Shown here in pieces: positions 1 to 13,427 of a DNA stretch of 64,000 bases. Origin of the DNA: Circinella minor (lineage: Eukaryota > Mucoromycota > Mucoromycetes > Mucorales > Lichtheimiaceae); the NCBI GenBank assembly GCA_016758965.1, contig JAEPRB010000098.1, positions 1 to 64,000 of the forward strand. The letters run 5' to 3'. How positions within the stretch are numbered: the first letter of the stretch is position 1; each line of letters begins with the position of its first letter. The notes below the pieces were generated by a model, which was not told the DNA's origin, did no database searches, and was given only the letters and a program-made list of their open reading frames with translations. The position numbers and the translations under genes are program-made.

Positions 1-131
1 GAGGTGGGCTACAAAAAATTAGACGAGGTGGGCTACAAAAAAATAGAGACGAGATGGGCTACAAGTTACTAACATACCTATGATTTTGTAGCCCATGTGG
101 TTCTGACTTTAAATTTTTGTAGCCCACGTAG
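1..131. repeat. Short direct and inverted repeat cluster
   Basis: The 10-mer TGGGCTACAA occurs three times in direct orientation (5-14, 29-38, 55-64), spaced 24-26 bases apart within longer units that begin GAGGTGGGCTAC or GAGATGGGCTAC. Its reverse complement TTGTAGCCCA occurs at 86-95 and 117-126. Direct copies followed by inverted copies within 131 bases look like the subterminal or terminal repeats of a non-autonomous transposon, or a decayed MITE whose left part lies outside the window. No coding sequence is associated. The element's outer boundary cannot be seen. Confidence 0.6.
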
Positions 132-312
132 TAATTCTCATTTAAAATTCAGAGAAGGCTGTGAAGTATTTGTATGCGCCCCCTCTCTCATTTAAAAACT
201 ATTATAAAACCACATTTACATGTGTTATTTTTTTTTTTTACCTCAACTGTAAAGTTTCATTTTGAAGAACTGATGTCGTTTTCCCAGTTAATTTATATTG
301 ATCTTCTTTATA

Positions 313-347
<35 letters not shown>

Positions 348-1362
348 ATTCATAATAAAATATCAACAACAAAGAAACTATACGCGTTCAAACAAGACTC
401 AAGGTACGTATTATTTATTACGTGCAGCGCTGGTTACACATATCCATCCTCAAATAAGCCAAAAGTCAATGAGAACAACTCATCATTTCAACTTTTTTTT
501 TTCGTGCTATAATAGTTCCATATATTGCGCCATAAAAAAATATATTTTTGGTATGATAATACTCATATTAAAACAAAACTTATTTTTCATAGATCCAAGC
601 AAATCATGTAAGCTAATACATAATGTTTTTTTTTTTAGTTTGATAATAGAACTGTATATTCTATTTATATAAATTACCGCTTGTATAATGCATTATAAGT
701 AGACACCTTTTGATTTTTTTTTGTTGTTCCTTATACATACCTAATCATTTTTTTAGTACAATTGCTCATAAAGAAATATTACCGTTTACCTTGGTAAGAA
801 TTATAATTAAATATTAATTCTAATCTATTAAATAGCGGTCGTTATAGTAGTAGTTATAATGTTCCAGCAAAACAAATATCATACAAACTGGAAAAAATAT
901 ATGAGGCTGATGGCAATTACTTCCTGTATACACCTCATATGATGTAAAAAATTAAGAGTGCTTTTTTTTGTGTATATGTTGATAATCAATTATATGTTAT
1001 AATTATTTAACCTTAACCATTTATATGTAAAAGTTGTTTAGTATTTTGTCCATCTTTTTTTTTACGCCAACTTTATTGTATTGTTAAAATACATGAGAAC
1101 GGGTCATCGGCCTTAAATCCATTTACTAATGCGGGCATCTTCGGCTGACCTGTCGATTGGTTACACATAAAAGGTTTAAGCATTAGTTTTGTTTAATAAC
1201 TATTGCAATATTTATGCATATGGTTGTTGTTTTTTTTTTCGTAACCACATTTCATTGGTCATTAACAAAAGTAATTCATACATGAGAATTAATTTTGTTT
1301 TCACTTTTCTCTTCTTCATTTTTTTTTTTTTTTTTTGGTCTTACTTTTTTTTTTTTTATTAA
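132..1362. other. Intergenic, no gene seen
   Basis: AT-rich sequence with TA and T tracts. The open frames at 174-672 are low-complexity Phe/Ile/Tyr-rich translations of these tracts and are not genes. A T-rich stretch at about 1317-1360 sits directly before the F-box gene start and is probably its 5' leader or promoter. Confidence 0.6.
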
Positions 1363-3371
1363 ATGCAACATTTTATCAATACTTTACCAACAGAGATTTT
1401 ATATAATATTTTTAATCATTTTTCTTTTAAAGAACGTTGGCGTTTTTGTCATGTATGTAAAGATTGGCGATTACTTATGTTATCCTGGAATGGCATGTGG
1501 ACAAATTTATCAAGTAAAAACTATTATAATTTATCAAATGATATTTTACCCTATGAAGAATATATGAAAGGATGTTGGATACGGTGGATTCATTTAGATA
1601 CTATGAATCATAATGATGAACTTGAAAGATTAATCCATTTTTTATTACGTCGGAATTGTTATGCAATTGAAAAAGGTAAAAGCATTAAGAAAAGATGTAT
1701 AGTTTCTTACCCACGCTACTTCGTCATTGAGTAGAGAGGGGTGTGAGACTTTTCATTATAGTTATTGATTTTTTGATCTTCATAATAAAAATAAAATTTT
1801 ATATAGTAAATTTCATTGTACCATATATACACCCTGATACATTACCACGTCTTGGATTACTATGCAACAAATCGATGACTGATATATATATTGACTTGTC
1901 TAATCATCAAATTGATCAGCCTACAACAAGTACATACAACATTACACCGTATATGATTTTAAACTATTTTCAAAATCTGATCCAGTTACATTACACAGGT
2001 CCAATAATACAAGATAAACAAGTAACACCATCCTCTTTTACAACACCAACGAAAGAATTCAAACATCAACATCTTAAATATCTTACACTTCAAATATACA
2101 ATGCAGAAGGAAATCTTGATCTGAATCAATTCATATTTTCTACGCCATCTATTGAAAAATTACGTCTCAATTTTGAATCCGTTAAACATACAATAACATC
2201 ATTGCTATCATCTATTATTTCAAATCATCATTTTCCCAATTTTTCAACTTTAATATTATCTAGCCGAAATAAAAATATCATGCAACGTACTGATCATGGA
2301 AACGCTCTATGGGCAAATACAATAACACAAAAATCTGACAACAAAAATAATAGTAATTCAGGGTTACAGCATTTAATACTATATGATCCATTCGAAAAAC
2401 ATTACACAACAATACAACAATTATTACGCTTCATTATTCCACAATCCCATCAAACATTGAAAACATTAGATATAGCAGGAGCTTATAAAATACATGGACA
2501 CGAAACTATGGAGATTTTATCACAACATGTATTTCCTTTACTGACACGATTTTATCTCATTAACGAACGTTGTTATAATCTAATGGCTTATGGAAGTTTA
2601 CATCATTTTAAAACATTTGCAGAACATTCAGTACCGAATTTAATTGATTTTAAATTAACTGGACTTGACAGTGATTATCATATGGAACTTCCATATCTTG
2701 CAACATCAACAAACTATTTACAAGAACTGTATTTGGAAGATTGTCCTGAAATTGATTCAACCACGTTGAAATTCTTTTTTAGACAACTTGGCAGTAACTA
2801 CAGGGACGCTCGTTGTTATTGTTGTATTACAAATGATAGTTATTGTAAAAATGATAATAATGAACATCCACCAAGACGAGTTACGATAACAAATAAACGT
2901 AACAGTTCTCTTGATTATGATCAAAAAATAAAAGATAACATCAATAGAAGAAGAAGAATGACCAAGATCACATTTCGAAATATGCCTGGTGTTAATTTTG
3001 ATGTCTTACAAACACTCTTTCAAGAATGCTATGTAGAAGAATTAATTATTCATGAATGTGATGGATTGGATATGAATGATGTTGGCAAACTTCCTTTTGA
3101 TAACGACACTAGTTATATTATTCCTCAATTCCAAAAATTAGATTTGATATTGACTTATTATCAACCAAGATATTATTTTTTTACATCAAAAGTACCTATT
3201 TATCCAAGTCCACAAATAATTCAAGAAACTTTAGTGAAGTTGGATTCAAGTTGTGTGGAATGGCGATTGGAATTTAAAGATTATTCTCAAGTAGTAGTAG
3301 GTAATAATAACAATAACGAACCTATTACTCAGGTTTATAATCATGTTGAATATCGTAAAAATATCAATTAA
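1363..3371 (+). CDS. F-box protein, leucine-rich-repeat-like
   Basis: Two exons, 1363-1675 and 1807-3371 (intron GTAAAA...ATAG, phase 1), giving 625 residues. Residues 7-45 form a canonical F-box (LPTEILYNIFNHFSFKER, then CHVCKDW and a WxxL-type end). F-box proteins of this kind bind Skp1 and present substrates to an SCF ubiquitin ligase. The rest is a long region of Leu/Ile-rich segments with recurring LxxLxL patterns, as in fungal F-box/LRR proteins, but without clear LRR consensus. The two open frames differ in phase, and the proposed intron joins them exactly. The gene converges on the quinone-reductase gene at 3732. Its last ~60 codons have a decayed inverted copy at 57476-57650. The substrate is unknown. 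Confidence 0.8.
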
Positions 3372-3731
3372 TTCGATAAATTGTATACATTGATAGTCGT
3401 ACTGTAATATTTATATATATGATGTATTTTACTGTTTTCCCCTCCCCAAAAATAAACAATTCTCATTTAAATAAATGTATGTATGTATGTATATATAATT
3501 CTGAATCCAGGATTTAAAAATCAATTATAAAAGTGGATACACTATGTTTTATTTACAAGTTGCGCACTGACTGATATTTTCCTCTTCTTGTATGATGCAC
3601 AATACAAATAAATATTTATTTTCAAGACACTATTATACTAAACCAAAAAAGCTACAGTATATCAAATATGAAAAACTATCAGGGATGATTTAATAATGAC
3701 AAAGAATTATTATTTTATAAATAAAAAAGTT
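3372..3731. other. Convergent 3' intergenic, duplicated at 57.2-57.5 kb
   Basis: The tail-to-tail spacer between the F-box and quinone-reductase genes. It includes a GTAT tandem tract at 3477-3492. Short stretches such as ACAATTCTCATT, the block around ATCCAGGATTTAAAAATCAAT and ACAATACAAATAAAT recur in reverse-complement order between 57241 and 57475, so the spacer was duplicated together with its flanking genes. Confidence 0.65.
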
Positions 3732-4323
3732 TTAAATTTTTGAATTCTTGATAGGAATCAAAGGTACAACAACTTTTCCCTTATTCTTTCCAGACTGTAA
3801 ATATTCAACAGCTTGAGCTACTTGATCAATACCATTTAATCCAGCAGTATCAGTTTCAATCTTTAATTGACCATTCATAAGTAACTTGACCAACTTTTTC
3901 ATATGAGAACCATATAAATGAGTATACTCAGGTAAAAAGAAACCTGATACTGTACGTGATTTGCGAAGCAATTTAAGTGTATTCACTTGATCACCTTGCA
4001 TACCAGATCCAGCTGAATATGTTGATACAGTTCCAATAACAATTAAACGACCTTTAATAGCCAAACTAATTATAATTTATAAATAATTCAGTTAGAAGGT
4101 TCCTTTATATATATTAAATTAAATTATTCTTTACCTGTTTAAACAAATGTCAAAGAAAGAACCACCAACACTTTCAAAAACAATATCAATACCCTTTGGA
4201 TATTCATTCTTAAGAACTGATTTGAAATCTTCTTTTTTATAATTAATGACTCGATCACAACCTATAGACTATAAAATTATTTAGCAAATTTTCATTTTTT
4301 CTCTTTATGAGTAAGTTTTTTAT

Positions 4324-4358
<35 letters not shown>

Positions 4359-5247
4359 CCTTAAGCATAGCTCCTTTTTCATCACTTGAACAAGTACCAA
4401 TAACATGATTACCTGCTAATTTAGCAAGTTGAACAGCAATTTGACCAGCACCACCAGCAGCTAATATATAAATATAGATTATTATTATCCATATATTCAA
4501 AAGTTCCTTCATCAAAAAAAAAAAAAGTTTTTTTTTACCTGCAGTAACTAATACAGTTTCACCACTTTTCATTCTACCTGTTTCTTCAAGAGCAATAGAA
4601 GAAGTTAAACCTGAAGTTAAAAGTGATAAGAGTTCAATTTTTGAGCTTGGTACTTGAATAACAGATTTATAAGAAGATTTTACATATTCTGCAAATGCAC
4701 CATATTGTCTATTTAAATAAGTAAAAAAATTTATTAACTTTGTGCGTTTCTTTTTTTCTTCTATTTTTTTTTTTTTTTTACTTACGCAACCAGAACATAA
4801 CTACCAATAGCTTCTTTTGGTACTGAAGATCCACCTTGAACAATTTGACCCAAAGCTTCAAAACCAACATCAAATGGTCTAATAAATTAAAAATAAATTA
4901 ATAATGTTTATAAAGTTTTTATTTTGTTATAAGGGTGAAACAAAAAAACTTACGGTTTAATATTAGGAACATATTTAGCATTTGTATAGTTCACATCAGA
5001 AGCATTAATACCCAAATATAAATTCTTTACAATGATATGATGAGGTTTAAGATTCTTTGTTAAATCATTATATTTAGTTTCAATAACTCTTGTGACCTTG
5101 GTAAAATCATTACCAATTTCAATAGCTTGAACTTTTTTAAAGGTTGTTGGTGTACTAAAAAAAAAAAAAAGTTGAATAAACTTATTTAGTTTAACAACCC
5201 AACCTGTTTTATTATTATTATTATTTAAACCCCAATATTTACCTCAT
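3732..5247 (-). CDS. Quinone oxidoreductase-like MDR protein (PTGR3/ZADH2 type)
   Basis: Seven exons read on the minus strand: 5247-5243, 5154-4954, 4878-4786, 4708-4539, 4460-4360, 4268-4135 and 4065-3732. Together they give 345 residues, a normal length for a medium-chain dehydrogenase/reductase. All introns are GT-AG and phases agree. The N-terminal GroES-like half contains NLYLGINASDVNY and VGFEALGQIVQGG. The NAD(P)H-binding glycine motif AAGGAGQIAVQLAK follows at about residues 157-170, then TCSSDEKG. No catalytic zinc ligand set is evident, so this is probably an NADPH-dependent enone/quinone reductase of the PTGR3 group and not an alcohol dehydrogenase. The first exon codes only ATG plus two bases. 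The fifth intron holds a long TA tract. A decayed intron-bearing copy lies at 56375-57240. Confidence 0.88.
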
Positions 5248-5957
5248 TATGATTCTTGTTATAAATACTTCAAAAAATAAAAAATAATAAAAGTTAGTTT
5301 ATGCAAAGATGGAGGCGTATAATTCTCTTTTTTATAAGGTGACACACATTTTTTTTTTTTAACTGCAAAACTGCTTACAAAGCGAAATGAAATGGAAGGG
5401 AAAAAAAAGACCGCTACTATAATAAACTACTTTTAGAAATACTACATCATCAAAATTACACGCGTGAATTACAATTTGATAATACAAAATCATCTTGAGT
5501 TTTATATTAAAAAGTATTTATGTTTGTTACACATAAAATGTCAAAAAAAAAAAATGATGACTACGCAAATGCGTTAACAGTTTTATTATTATGATATCCT
5601 TAAGTAGATTTAATGTCTGTAACCATAACGACTCAGTGAAAAGAAAAGTTTATGTTTCCATAGTTTTGGGTTAATAATAATAAAAAAAAAAAAGGTTGTT
5701 CTTGTAGGTCTACGCCACAATCAAATAGAAAAACCCATATAAGTTTATGCTCAGCATATTTCATCCAACTCAAATAACCTTTTTACAACGTTAAACTAAT
5801 AATGACCATTATATCCTTATCCATTGTCAGCTGGTCAAATTGTTGATTAGTATATATAAATATGAACATAAAAAAAAAACAGAAAGAGAAAATGTAAAAT
5901 ATTTTTTGTTCACCATAATATAAATTCCTTTTCTTTTTTTTTCTACATAAAAACAAT
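5248..5957. other. Divergent promoter region
   Basis: Spacer between two divergently transcribed genes (starts at 5247 on minus and 5958 on plus). AT-rich with A runs. No further coding sequence or clear regulatory motif seen. Confidence 0.5.
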
Positions 5958-6078
5958 ATGGATGGTGGAGAAATTTTTGGATGGATATGGTTTGGAATTT
6001 GTGCATTACCATTTGCAGGTATCGCATTATATTTTATAATAATGGGTCAATATTGTTTGTTGGAACTTATTTGTAAGT

Positions 6079-6117
<39 letters not shown>

Positions 6118-6709
6118 TTATTTCAGAAAACAAAAACAAAACAGTTTCCTTTTTTTTTATATATATATCTAAAATCAAATGATATTTCTAGGTAAAGGAT
6201 TATATAAAATTCGAGTATTTCATTTAATATATTATTTGACACCCAATGAATTCAAATATGATCCAGAACAACCTTTAGGCAATCAAAGATTATCAGATGC
6301 ATTCTTATGCTCTTGTTGTAATTCTTCTTTATTATTATATCAATTATGTCGTGGATTTAATCGAATCATCGTTGATAATTTTCGTAATTTATTTCATTAC
6401 CTTTGTGGTTGCATTATACGAAGACGAAGACGACAAACAAGCAATAATGATTTAGAACTTCCAATATCTCATCCTTTACCAGACGAATTATTATCAAAGA
6501 ACAATTATAATAAGAGCAATTCAACAATAGAAGAAAAACAACAATATAATGAAAAAGATTTGAAAATAAGTCCACCTGAACCAGTAGTATTTTTAACAAA
6601 TCCACCACGTGTAACTCCAATGTCTACAACAACAACACACTTTAATACAGCATCATCATCATCACCATCGTCATCTTCCAATACAACAATACCTGATTCA
6701 AATAAATAA
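5958..6709 (+). CDS. Small membrane-anchored protein of unknown function
   Basis: Two exons, 5958-6072 and 6192-6709 (intron GTAAGT...CTAG with a 30-base TA tract), giving 210 residues. The N-terminus is one strongly hydrophobic segment (about residues 6-36, containing WIWFGICALPFAGIALYF), likely a signal anchor. A conserved-looking middle follows with NEFKYDPEQPLGNQRLSDAF and a Cys cluster CSCC, then a basic stretch CIIRRRRRQ. The C-terminal tail is Ser/Thr/Asn-rich and low complexity. I do not recognise the family. The exon-1/intron-1 join is supported by frame continuity and by loss of coding character in the TA tract. Confidence 0.65.
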
Positions 6710-8203
6710 ATATATTTCTTTTAAAAAGTTTTGCGCAGCCAAAGAATTACACTTATAAAGTCCCACGTACACACGTACGTTAATAGGTAAAACTGAGCCA
6801 CATAAAATTTAACGATCCATTGATTAGGTGATGGCTCAGCAATATATATATTCATATTCATACTTTACAATCAAAGGAAACAGACAATGATCAAAGAATT
6901 GTAAATATATTTATATAGTGTATTAATACAAAGCTTTTTTTTTTATTATACAAATAATGTATACATACGTAATATTTACATAAAATTGATAAAAGAAAAA
7001 AAAATAGTAATAAATATTATTATGGATATTGACTTTTTAGCATAAAATCCTTTTGAATGAGCATTTTTCTTTACAATACATAAATTTTGGAAAGTATTCC
7101 ATATAAAATGATTTGTCTATGGTGAGACGGGGGAGGAGGGATGTATGTATTGGTCATGTGAATGTTTTTGTAAATAAAAAAAAACACCTTCTTTTCCCAA
7201 AACTTGATATACCTGAATACATATTAGAAAAATTGAAATCAATAAAGAACAGGTTTTCAAAGTAAAATGATTCTTTTTTTTTAAATCTAAATAAAACATT
7301 TGAAAAATTTGCTATCTTACAAGTGTATGTACGTAAAAACATGAATAGTATAAAAAAAAAAAAAAACTTATAACAGCCCAAACGAAAGTGTAAATATAGA
7401 CAATGTTTAATTGTATAAAAAAAAAAACGTTATGACATGCAGCTACTTTTTTTTAATAAAGAAATAAGTTTTTCTTTGGGGGGGGAGGACACCTTTTTGT
7501 TGGTTCATTAACATTTAATTAACAAACATTATTATTTAGAATCATATGAATACTTGCTTTCTTATTTATTTATTATCGATGATTTACCACTTGGTATGAT
7601 AATAAGAAAAATTTTAACTTGTTTAAAGTTACCATGGATGATGAAAAAAAAACAATCGGTCCGTGCCAATGTAGTACAAACAATCCTTGGGAGGTATTGT
7701 TACCATATAGAACATAACATATACAAGTAATAATTATCATGATCTACTTACAACTAATGATTATTTAAAAACAAAACAACAAGTGATGGATTATATATTA
7801 GTTTATATATAAATTATGACTTATATTCTAGACTAATACTTGTTAATTGAAAGTGCATGTACTATAACAAACGAAAAACATAGTTTCCAAGTTAAGAAAA
7901 AAAAATGAGTCGGGTAACTTATTTATATATGCTTGTGTATTTGTATAATGTAAAATATGAATAATGAGATAGAGAAAGAGAAGTGCACAATAGTAATCCT
8001 TGTTTATTACACATAATTTTTTTTTTTACCTTTTTGTGTAAACTATGAGAGCCACACTCCCTGAAACGTATCAAAAATAATTGATGAAACACGTAAAGCA
8101 CAAACAAAAACAAAGCAAAGCACAAAATAAAATAAAGTGTAAACTTCTTTTTCTTTCTCTTTTTCTTTTTCTTTCCACTTTTTTTTTAAAAAAATTTAAA
8201 ATT
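6710..8203. other. Intergenic, no gene seen
   Basis: Long AT-rich spacer with A/T homopolymers and a G run near 7480. The minus-strand open frames at 7117-7381 and 7919-8125 are low-complexity and carry no recognisable domain. The T-rich tract at 8145-8190 lies just before the transporter start. Confidence 0.55.
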
Positions 8204-9272
8204 ATGCCTTTAGGAAGATTTTTACAACCACCAGAACAACACTATCATCAACAACATCGACAAACTACTACTATAAATGAAAATGATGATATTAATGAAT
8301 CAAGTTCATTATTACAATCTGCTTCATCATCTCTTCATCAAGATGAATATTATGAAACAAGTTCAACAAGTGATATGGATGCGGAGTCTACTATTAGTTA
8401 TGCTACATTTCATACTGTTAAAGAACCAGAGCAGCACTTGATTGAACGTGGTCTTTTATTTGATCATAACAATGATGAAGATGACGCGATTGTACTTCCT
8501 TTAGAGGAACACACTAAGTCATTAGAAAATAAACATATAAATAAAATCATGCTTGTCTTTTGGTAAAATTAAAACATCTCTTTTTTTTTTATACTTATTA
8601 TTACTCTAATGTATAAATTATCAAATGTTAACCCATTTTTTATATTTTAGTCTTTGTATAAGTGTAGGATCTTTAGGTCTTGATACTGGTATTGTTTTAT
8701 TATTACTCAATACAATAAGTACAGAATTTCAATGGTACGTACGTAGAAAATAATAATAATAATTTTTCTTTTCAGTAAAGTAAAAATAATTGAACCATTT
8801 TACATAGTTCAAATCTTGGTGTTTGGATTCATTTAGCATATCTTTTTGGTTGTTTATTTTCTCAACCATTATGTAAGTACATATATAATCTTTTGTTCTC
8901 CTTTATTTCTCTCCTTGATTGACAAGTCAATTTACATGATACTAAAGAACCCATACTTTTTTTTTTGGGGGGGGGGATGGGGAATTTATATAACTTTATA
9001 TAGGCAGGAATTTAGTTAATACTATAGGTCGAAAAACACTTTTAGTTATTGCACAATGTTTATTCTTGATTGGATCTTTATCATGTAGTGCAACACAAGA
9101 TATGATGCAAATAGTTTTATCAAGAATGGTGGCTGGATTAGGAGGTGGAATGTTACTTCCATTATCTTCTATTGTTATATCTGATTTTACTTTATATGAT
9201 CAACAATCTTCTACCTTTGTAATGATTTATTATGAACGATATCATTTATTTATTCGAACAGCTCCTGCAGTA

Positions 9273-9309
<37 letters not shown>

Positions 9310-10136
9310 TAATAACTTATTACATGTCTTCATATATTCATTACTTAAAATTACATATACATATATCTATATATATATATAGTTAGGATTGGTATTAGGA
9401 CCTTATGCTGCAGGAATTATTAATGAATGGATAGGATGGCGTTATTGTTTCTATATCAACTTAATTCCATGCTTAGTAACACTTTGTTTATATATGTTTT
9501 GGTTACCCAATTATAATCATCATCAAAATCATCATATAACAAAAAACAAGAAAAAGAAAACAACTTTGAATGGAAATAATATCAGTAATAATACTACACA
9601 TAACAATGAGGACTATCCTACTATTACTAGAGGTGGTGGTGGTGGTGACTATTTAGGCACCCTTTTATTAGTTACAGCTACTGTTTCACTTGTTACTGGT
9701 ATTGCACTTGGTGGAAATTTGTTGGATTGGAATCATCCAGTTATCATTTTATTATTTTCAATAGGTGGATTTATTGGTGTCTTTTATTTCTTTTATGAAA
9801 ATAAATATGCATCCAATCCAATGATACCTCATCCAATTTCATTACAAGACATATCTACAATTCTGATTCAATTTACTACTTGGTCGAGTTTTATTATGAT
9901 GATTTATTTAATACCCCAGTTCTTTATGGTAAGTTGTGAATTTATTAAACAAAATCTGTTTAATAATTAAAGAAAGGGGGGGGGGAATTTGAATAAGGAA
10001 AGGAGTGGATGGATGAGATTTTTTTTTTCAAACATACGTATTTTTTTCTCTTTTTATTATATATGGAAATTATGTACATTTTTGTATCGAAAAAAAAAAC
10101 GATCATTTAAATTGTGGAGGGGTTACATATTTTATA

Positions 10137-10182
<46 letters not shown>

Positions 10183-11246
10183 GTGTATATATAGAGAGAG
10201 AGAGAAAAGTAAAAGATAGATGGTTTGTGCGTCATATACACGTAATCAATTTTTTAATTAATTAACAATAACTATTAAAAAAAAAAGGGCGTAAAACAAC
10301 AAAAAACATCTTTGGCAGGTTTATGGAGTATTCCTTATGTGGCATCATTTATGATTACTACACTTATAACTGGATGGTATCATTATTTTACTTTGTATTC
10401 ATGTGTAACACGTGGCAAAACCAGTCATTGGGTGATAAATAAATGGATCTTAATAATCATTGCCTTGTTTCATATGGGAATAACATTGATTACAAGTAAA
10501 TGGTGGAATCAAGATACTTTACCTATTATTTTAATTTTAACAGAAATAGGTTATGGATATATAACAGGAACTCTTATAAGTACTATTCTTGTTTATTATG
10601 ATTATTTTTCTTTTATTCATATGAATAATTATAATCATAATGAGATAACAGTATTACAACAACAACAAGATCAAGGTATGACAAATAAATTGTTTATGAT
10701 ATATAAAAAAAAAAAGGCGGGGTAAAAAAAAAAAAGAAAAAGAAAAAGAGTTTATGTTGAAGTGAAGATAATAACATGAAAAGAAAAGTTAAATGTTACT
10801 AAATAAACTTTTTCTTAGATATACCATCGATAATTTCTACAATGTATATTATTCGTACATTAGGAGAACTTTTTGGTATAGCATCTGCATCAGCTATTTT
10901 ACAAACTAATTTAAAAACAATATTAGATCAAGAGATTTCTGAACCTAATGTAAAAAAAAAAAAAAATTATTTAATTAATCGGAAGGGAGGAGAGGGTATT
11001 ACAAAAAATAAGAAGGATAAGAAACTAAAATCTAATTTCATATTATATTATATTATATTATATATACCTATTTAGATGATTGAACATATTCGAACATTAA
11101 TTTCTAATATTCATACACTTTCACCTATATTACAATCTATTATTCAAAAAGCATTATTATTATCTATACAACAATCTTTTCTTTATTATGGAACAACATG
11201 TGCTATTATTGGGTTTATTGCCACTTTATTTATTCAAACAAAATAA
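8204..11246 (+). CDS. MFS transporter, DHA2/VBA type
   Basis: Eight exons: 8204-8562, 8651-8734, 8808-8872, 9004-9269, 9383-9928, 10288-10675, 10819-10949 and 11076-11246. They give 669 residues with consistent phases. An acidic, Ser-rich cytosolic N-terminus of about 115 residues precedes the membrane domain. Family signs are LGLDTGIVLLLL (TM1), the loop motif NTIGRKTLL, MVAGLGGGMLLPLSS (TM4), LGLVLGPYAAGIINEWIGWR and AGLWSIPYVAS. These match the 14-helix DHA2 drug:H+ and vacuolar basic amino-acid (VBA/Fnx1) transporters, so the probable role is vacuolar amino-acid or drug transport. The intron at 9270-9382 contains a 34-base T run, and the 359-base intron at 9929-10287 is long for this window. 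The segment before TAPALG (about residues 235-255) is atypical, so the model there may be slightly wrong. The start at 8204 was preferred over the T-tract-derived upstream ATG at 8081. Confidence 0.82.
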
Positions 11247-11835
11247 ACTTTAAAGTGAATGTGTTATATACATATATACACACACAAGCACACACCATAA
11301 CCTTATATACATATTTGTACTCATTTTTTATTTTTTAATTATTTTTATTAATTAAAGCTACAAGTTTCTGTCTAACAATAATAACTAAACTATTTTCATC
11401 AAACAAAAAAAAAACACCATTTGGAAATGGGAGGAGTTTCTTTATCGTTTTCGAACCAAAAAGAACAAAGAGTCCAGAGCAAATATATATAAGTACACCA
11501 TTCCCTATTTATTTATTTTTATATGGATCGGGAAAATGATTTTCTGGACTGAGACAAAAAAAAATGATTGAAATGAATAGAATGAAACAACGTTATGTGT
11601 GTGAATGTGTGTGTAAAAAGGAGATAAATGGTACGGGAGTGTAGTGTATATATATATACAATATAAAAATAATAATAAATGTTGTGGTTTTTTTTTTGTT
11701 AGATTATTCACAAAATAAAATAGATATATAAGAGGTAGAAATAAAATAGATAATTGAAGTAAATAGTAAAAATAAAAAACATATATAATAATAATAATCA
11801 AAAAAAAAGAGAGAATGGATGGATATATTGGATCA
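11247..11835. other. Convergent 3' intergenic
   Basis: Shared downstream region of the MFS and PalI-like genes. Low complexity, with CA/TA-rich tracts. The minus-strand open frame 11505-11864 is a translation of these tracts and is not a gene. Confidence 0.55.
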
Positions 11836-13427
11836 TTATTGTTGTTGTTGTTGAAGATATGCACTAATACGTTGATCTGTAATCACTTTACGATTAAGTG
11901 GATGAGTTGTTGTATTAGTTCCTACTGGAGCTGTCCCTGGTCGAGAATAAGGTGATTGTGAACGTGGATAATTATTACTTGATGGATATGGACTCATTGC
12001 ACTACTTGATCTTCTACGTGATGATGATTGTATAATAGGAGAATGATTACCATCACTATCTCCACCAGATGAATAATAATAATCATTTTCTTCCATCATT
12101 ATAGATGATCCACGAGAATTACGAAGCATATTATTTGCACCAAATGTATTACCCGATCCATGACTACTACGACGTGGTGATGAAACAAAAGGTCTAGAAG
12201 GGGGTTGTAATATATCCTCTCCTGAAGATTGTCGATTATATTGTTGATGACGTTGATGACGTTGTTGTTGTTGTTGTTGCTGATGTTCATGAGAATAATC
12301 ATAATATGAATCTTGTATGGATTGTCTTTTTTGTCGATATCGATTTGAATTTGAAGGTGGCGGAGGTAATGGTCCATTATTTACTATATTGGCGGATGCA
12401 TTATTCGTGTTATTGTAATCATCATATGAAGAATAATTATCATCTTGAATAGGTCTATAAGAAGTATCGGATCGTAATTTTTCATCAAATAGTGCAACAT
12501 CTCGCCAAGGTTCTAATACATCTGAAGTAGGTCGACTTGACATTGTATTATTTGAACTTGTTCCTTTCTTTTTCAATTTTTGTGACGTTCCTACTCCCAA
12601 ATATTCATCCGTACTATCATTTTCTTGTTCTTGTTTTTCTCTTTTTTGTTTTTTTGTTGAAAAAGGTGCATAGATCCATAATAATAATGCTAGCGCAATC
12701 AATCCAATACCAATGACAAGAACAATAAATTCTGTTCCATAATTTATATCAATACAATAAGGATGGTCTAATTGTTGACAAGCATGTTGAATTCCCAAAG
12801 AATATTGATGAAAAGTATAACCAGAACCAATGACTAATAAAATAGTAGTTCCTAATACAAGACCAACATTACACCATTGAAGTTTTTCATTTTCAAGTCG
12901 GTTGGCAATAACACCTAAAATAAATGCAATAGCACCTATAATAGTTGCTAAAGCAAAAGGTATCACTCGCCAATAAGATTCTTCATTATCTGTTATTGGA
13001 ATAGCTGTACGATTACCAATGGCTGCTTCTAATATTATTGATGTATCTATATAATATATATTAGATACCACATAATTCAATAATAATATTAGTACTTTAT
13101 ATATATATATATATATATACCTGGTTCATAAGTTAAACTAGAGGGTGTACAAGTACAATTAAGAGCATAAATGAAACAATGTTTCCATAATCCAAAGGTT
13201 ACTATATCTGGTGAAAAACTATCACTTGAAATATTTCGAAATAAAGTAACTTTTTGAATAGAAAAATTTTCTCTTATAGAACAATTATCATCGAGTGAAT
13301 TATTTGTTTCTAACCAACTTCCAAAAGAAATTGCAAGCACAGCAAGTGCTAACAAAGTACTTCGAAGACTAGGTAAAAATACACGATGTATAAATGGAGA
13401 AGATTGTTGTTGATTCCGCCGAGGCAT
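11836..13427 (-). CDS. SUR7/PalI family membrane protein (Rim9-like)
   Basis: Two exons, 13427-13121 and 13046-11836, joined in phase 1 to give 505 residues. The intron begins GTATATATAT. The layout is typical of SUR7/PalI proteins: one N-terminal helix (LRSTLLALAVLAISFGSW, about 21-40), an extracytoplasmic loop with paired Cys (CTCTPSSL), then three more helices containing IPFALATIIGAIAFILGV, VGLVLGTTILLVIG and IVLVIGIGLIALALLLW. A long Ser/Gln/Pro/Tyr-rich cytosolic tail follows, including a polyQ/His stretch. PalI/Rim9 proteins act at the plasma membrane in ambient-pH signalling, while SUR7 relatives organise eisosomes. The sequence alone does not decide between these, and the long disordered tail favours the PalI type. 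Confidence 0.75.

Noticed and set aside
174..672. Two overlapping plus-strand open frames
   Set aside because: Translations of TA and T tracts, low complexity, no domain and no splice support.
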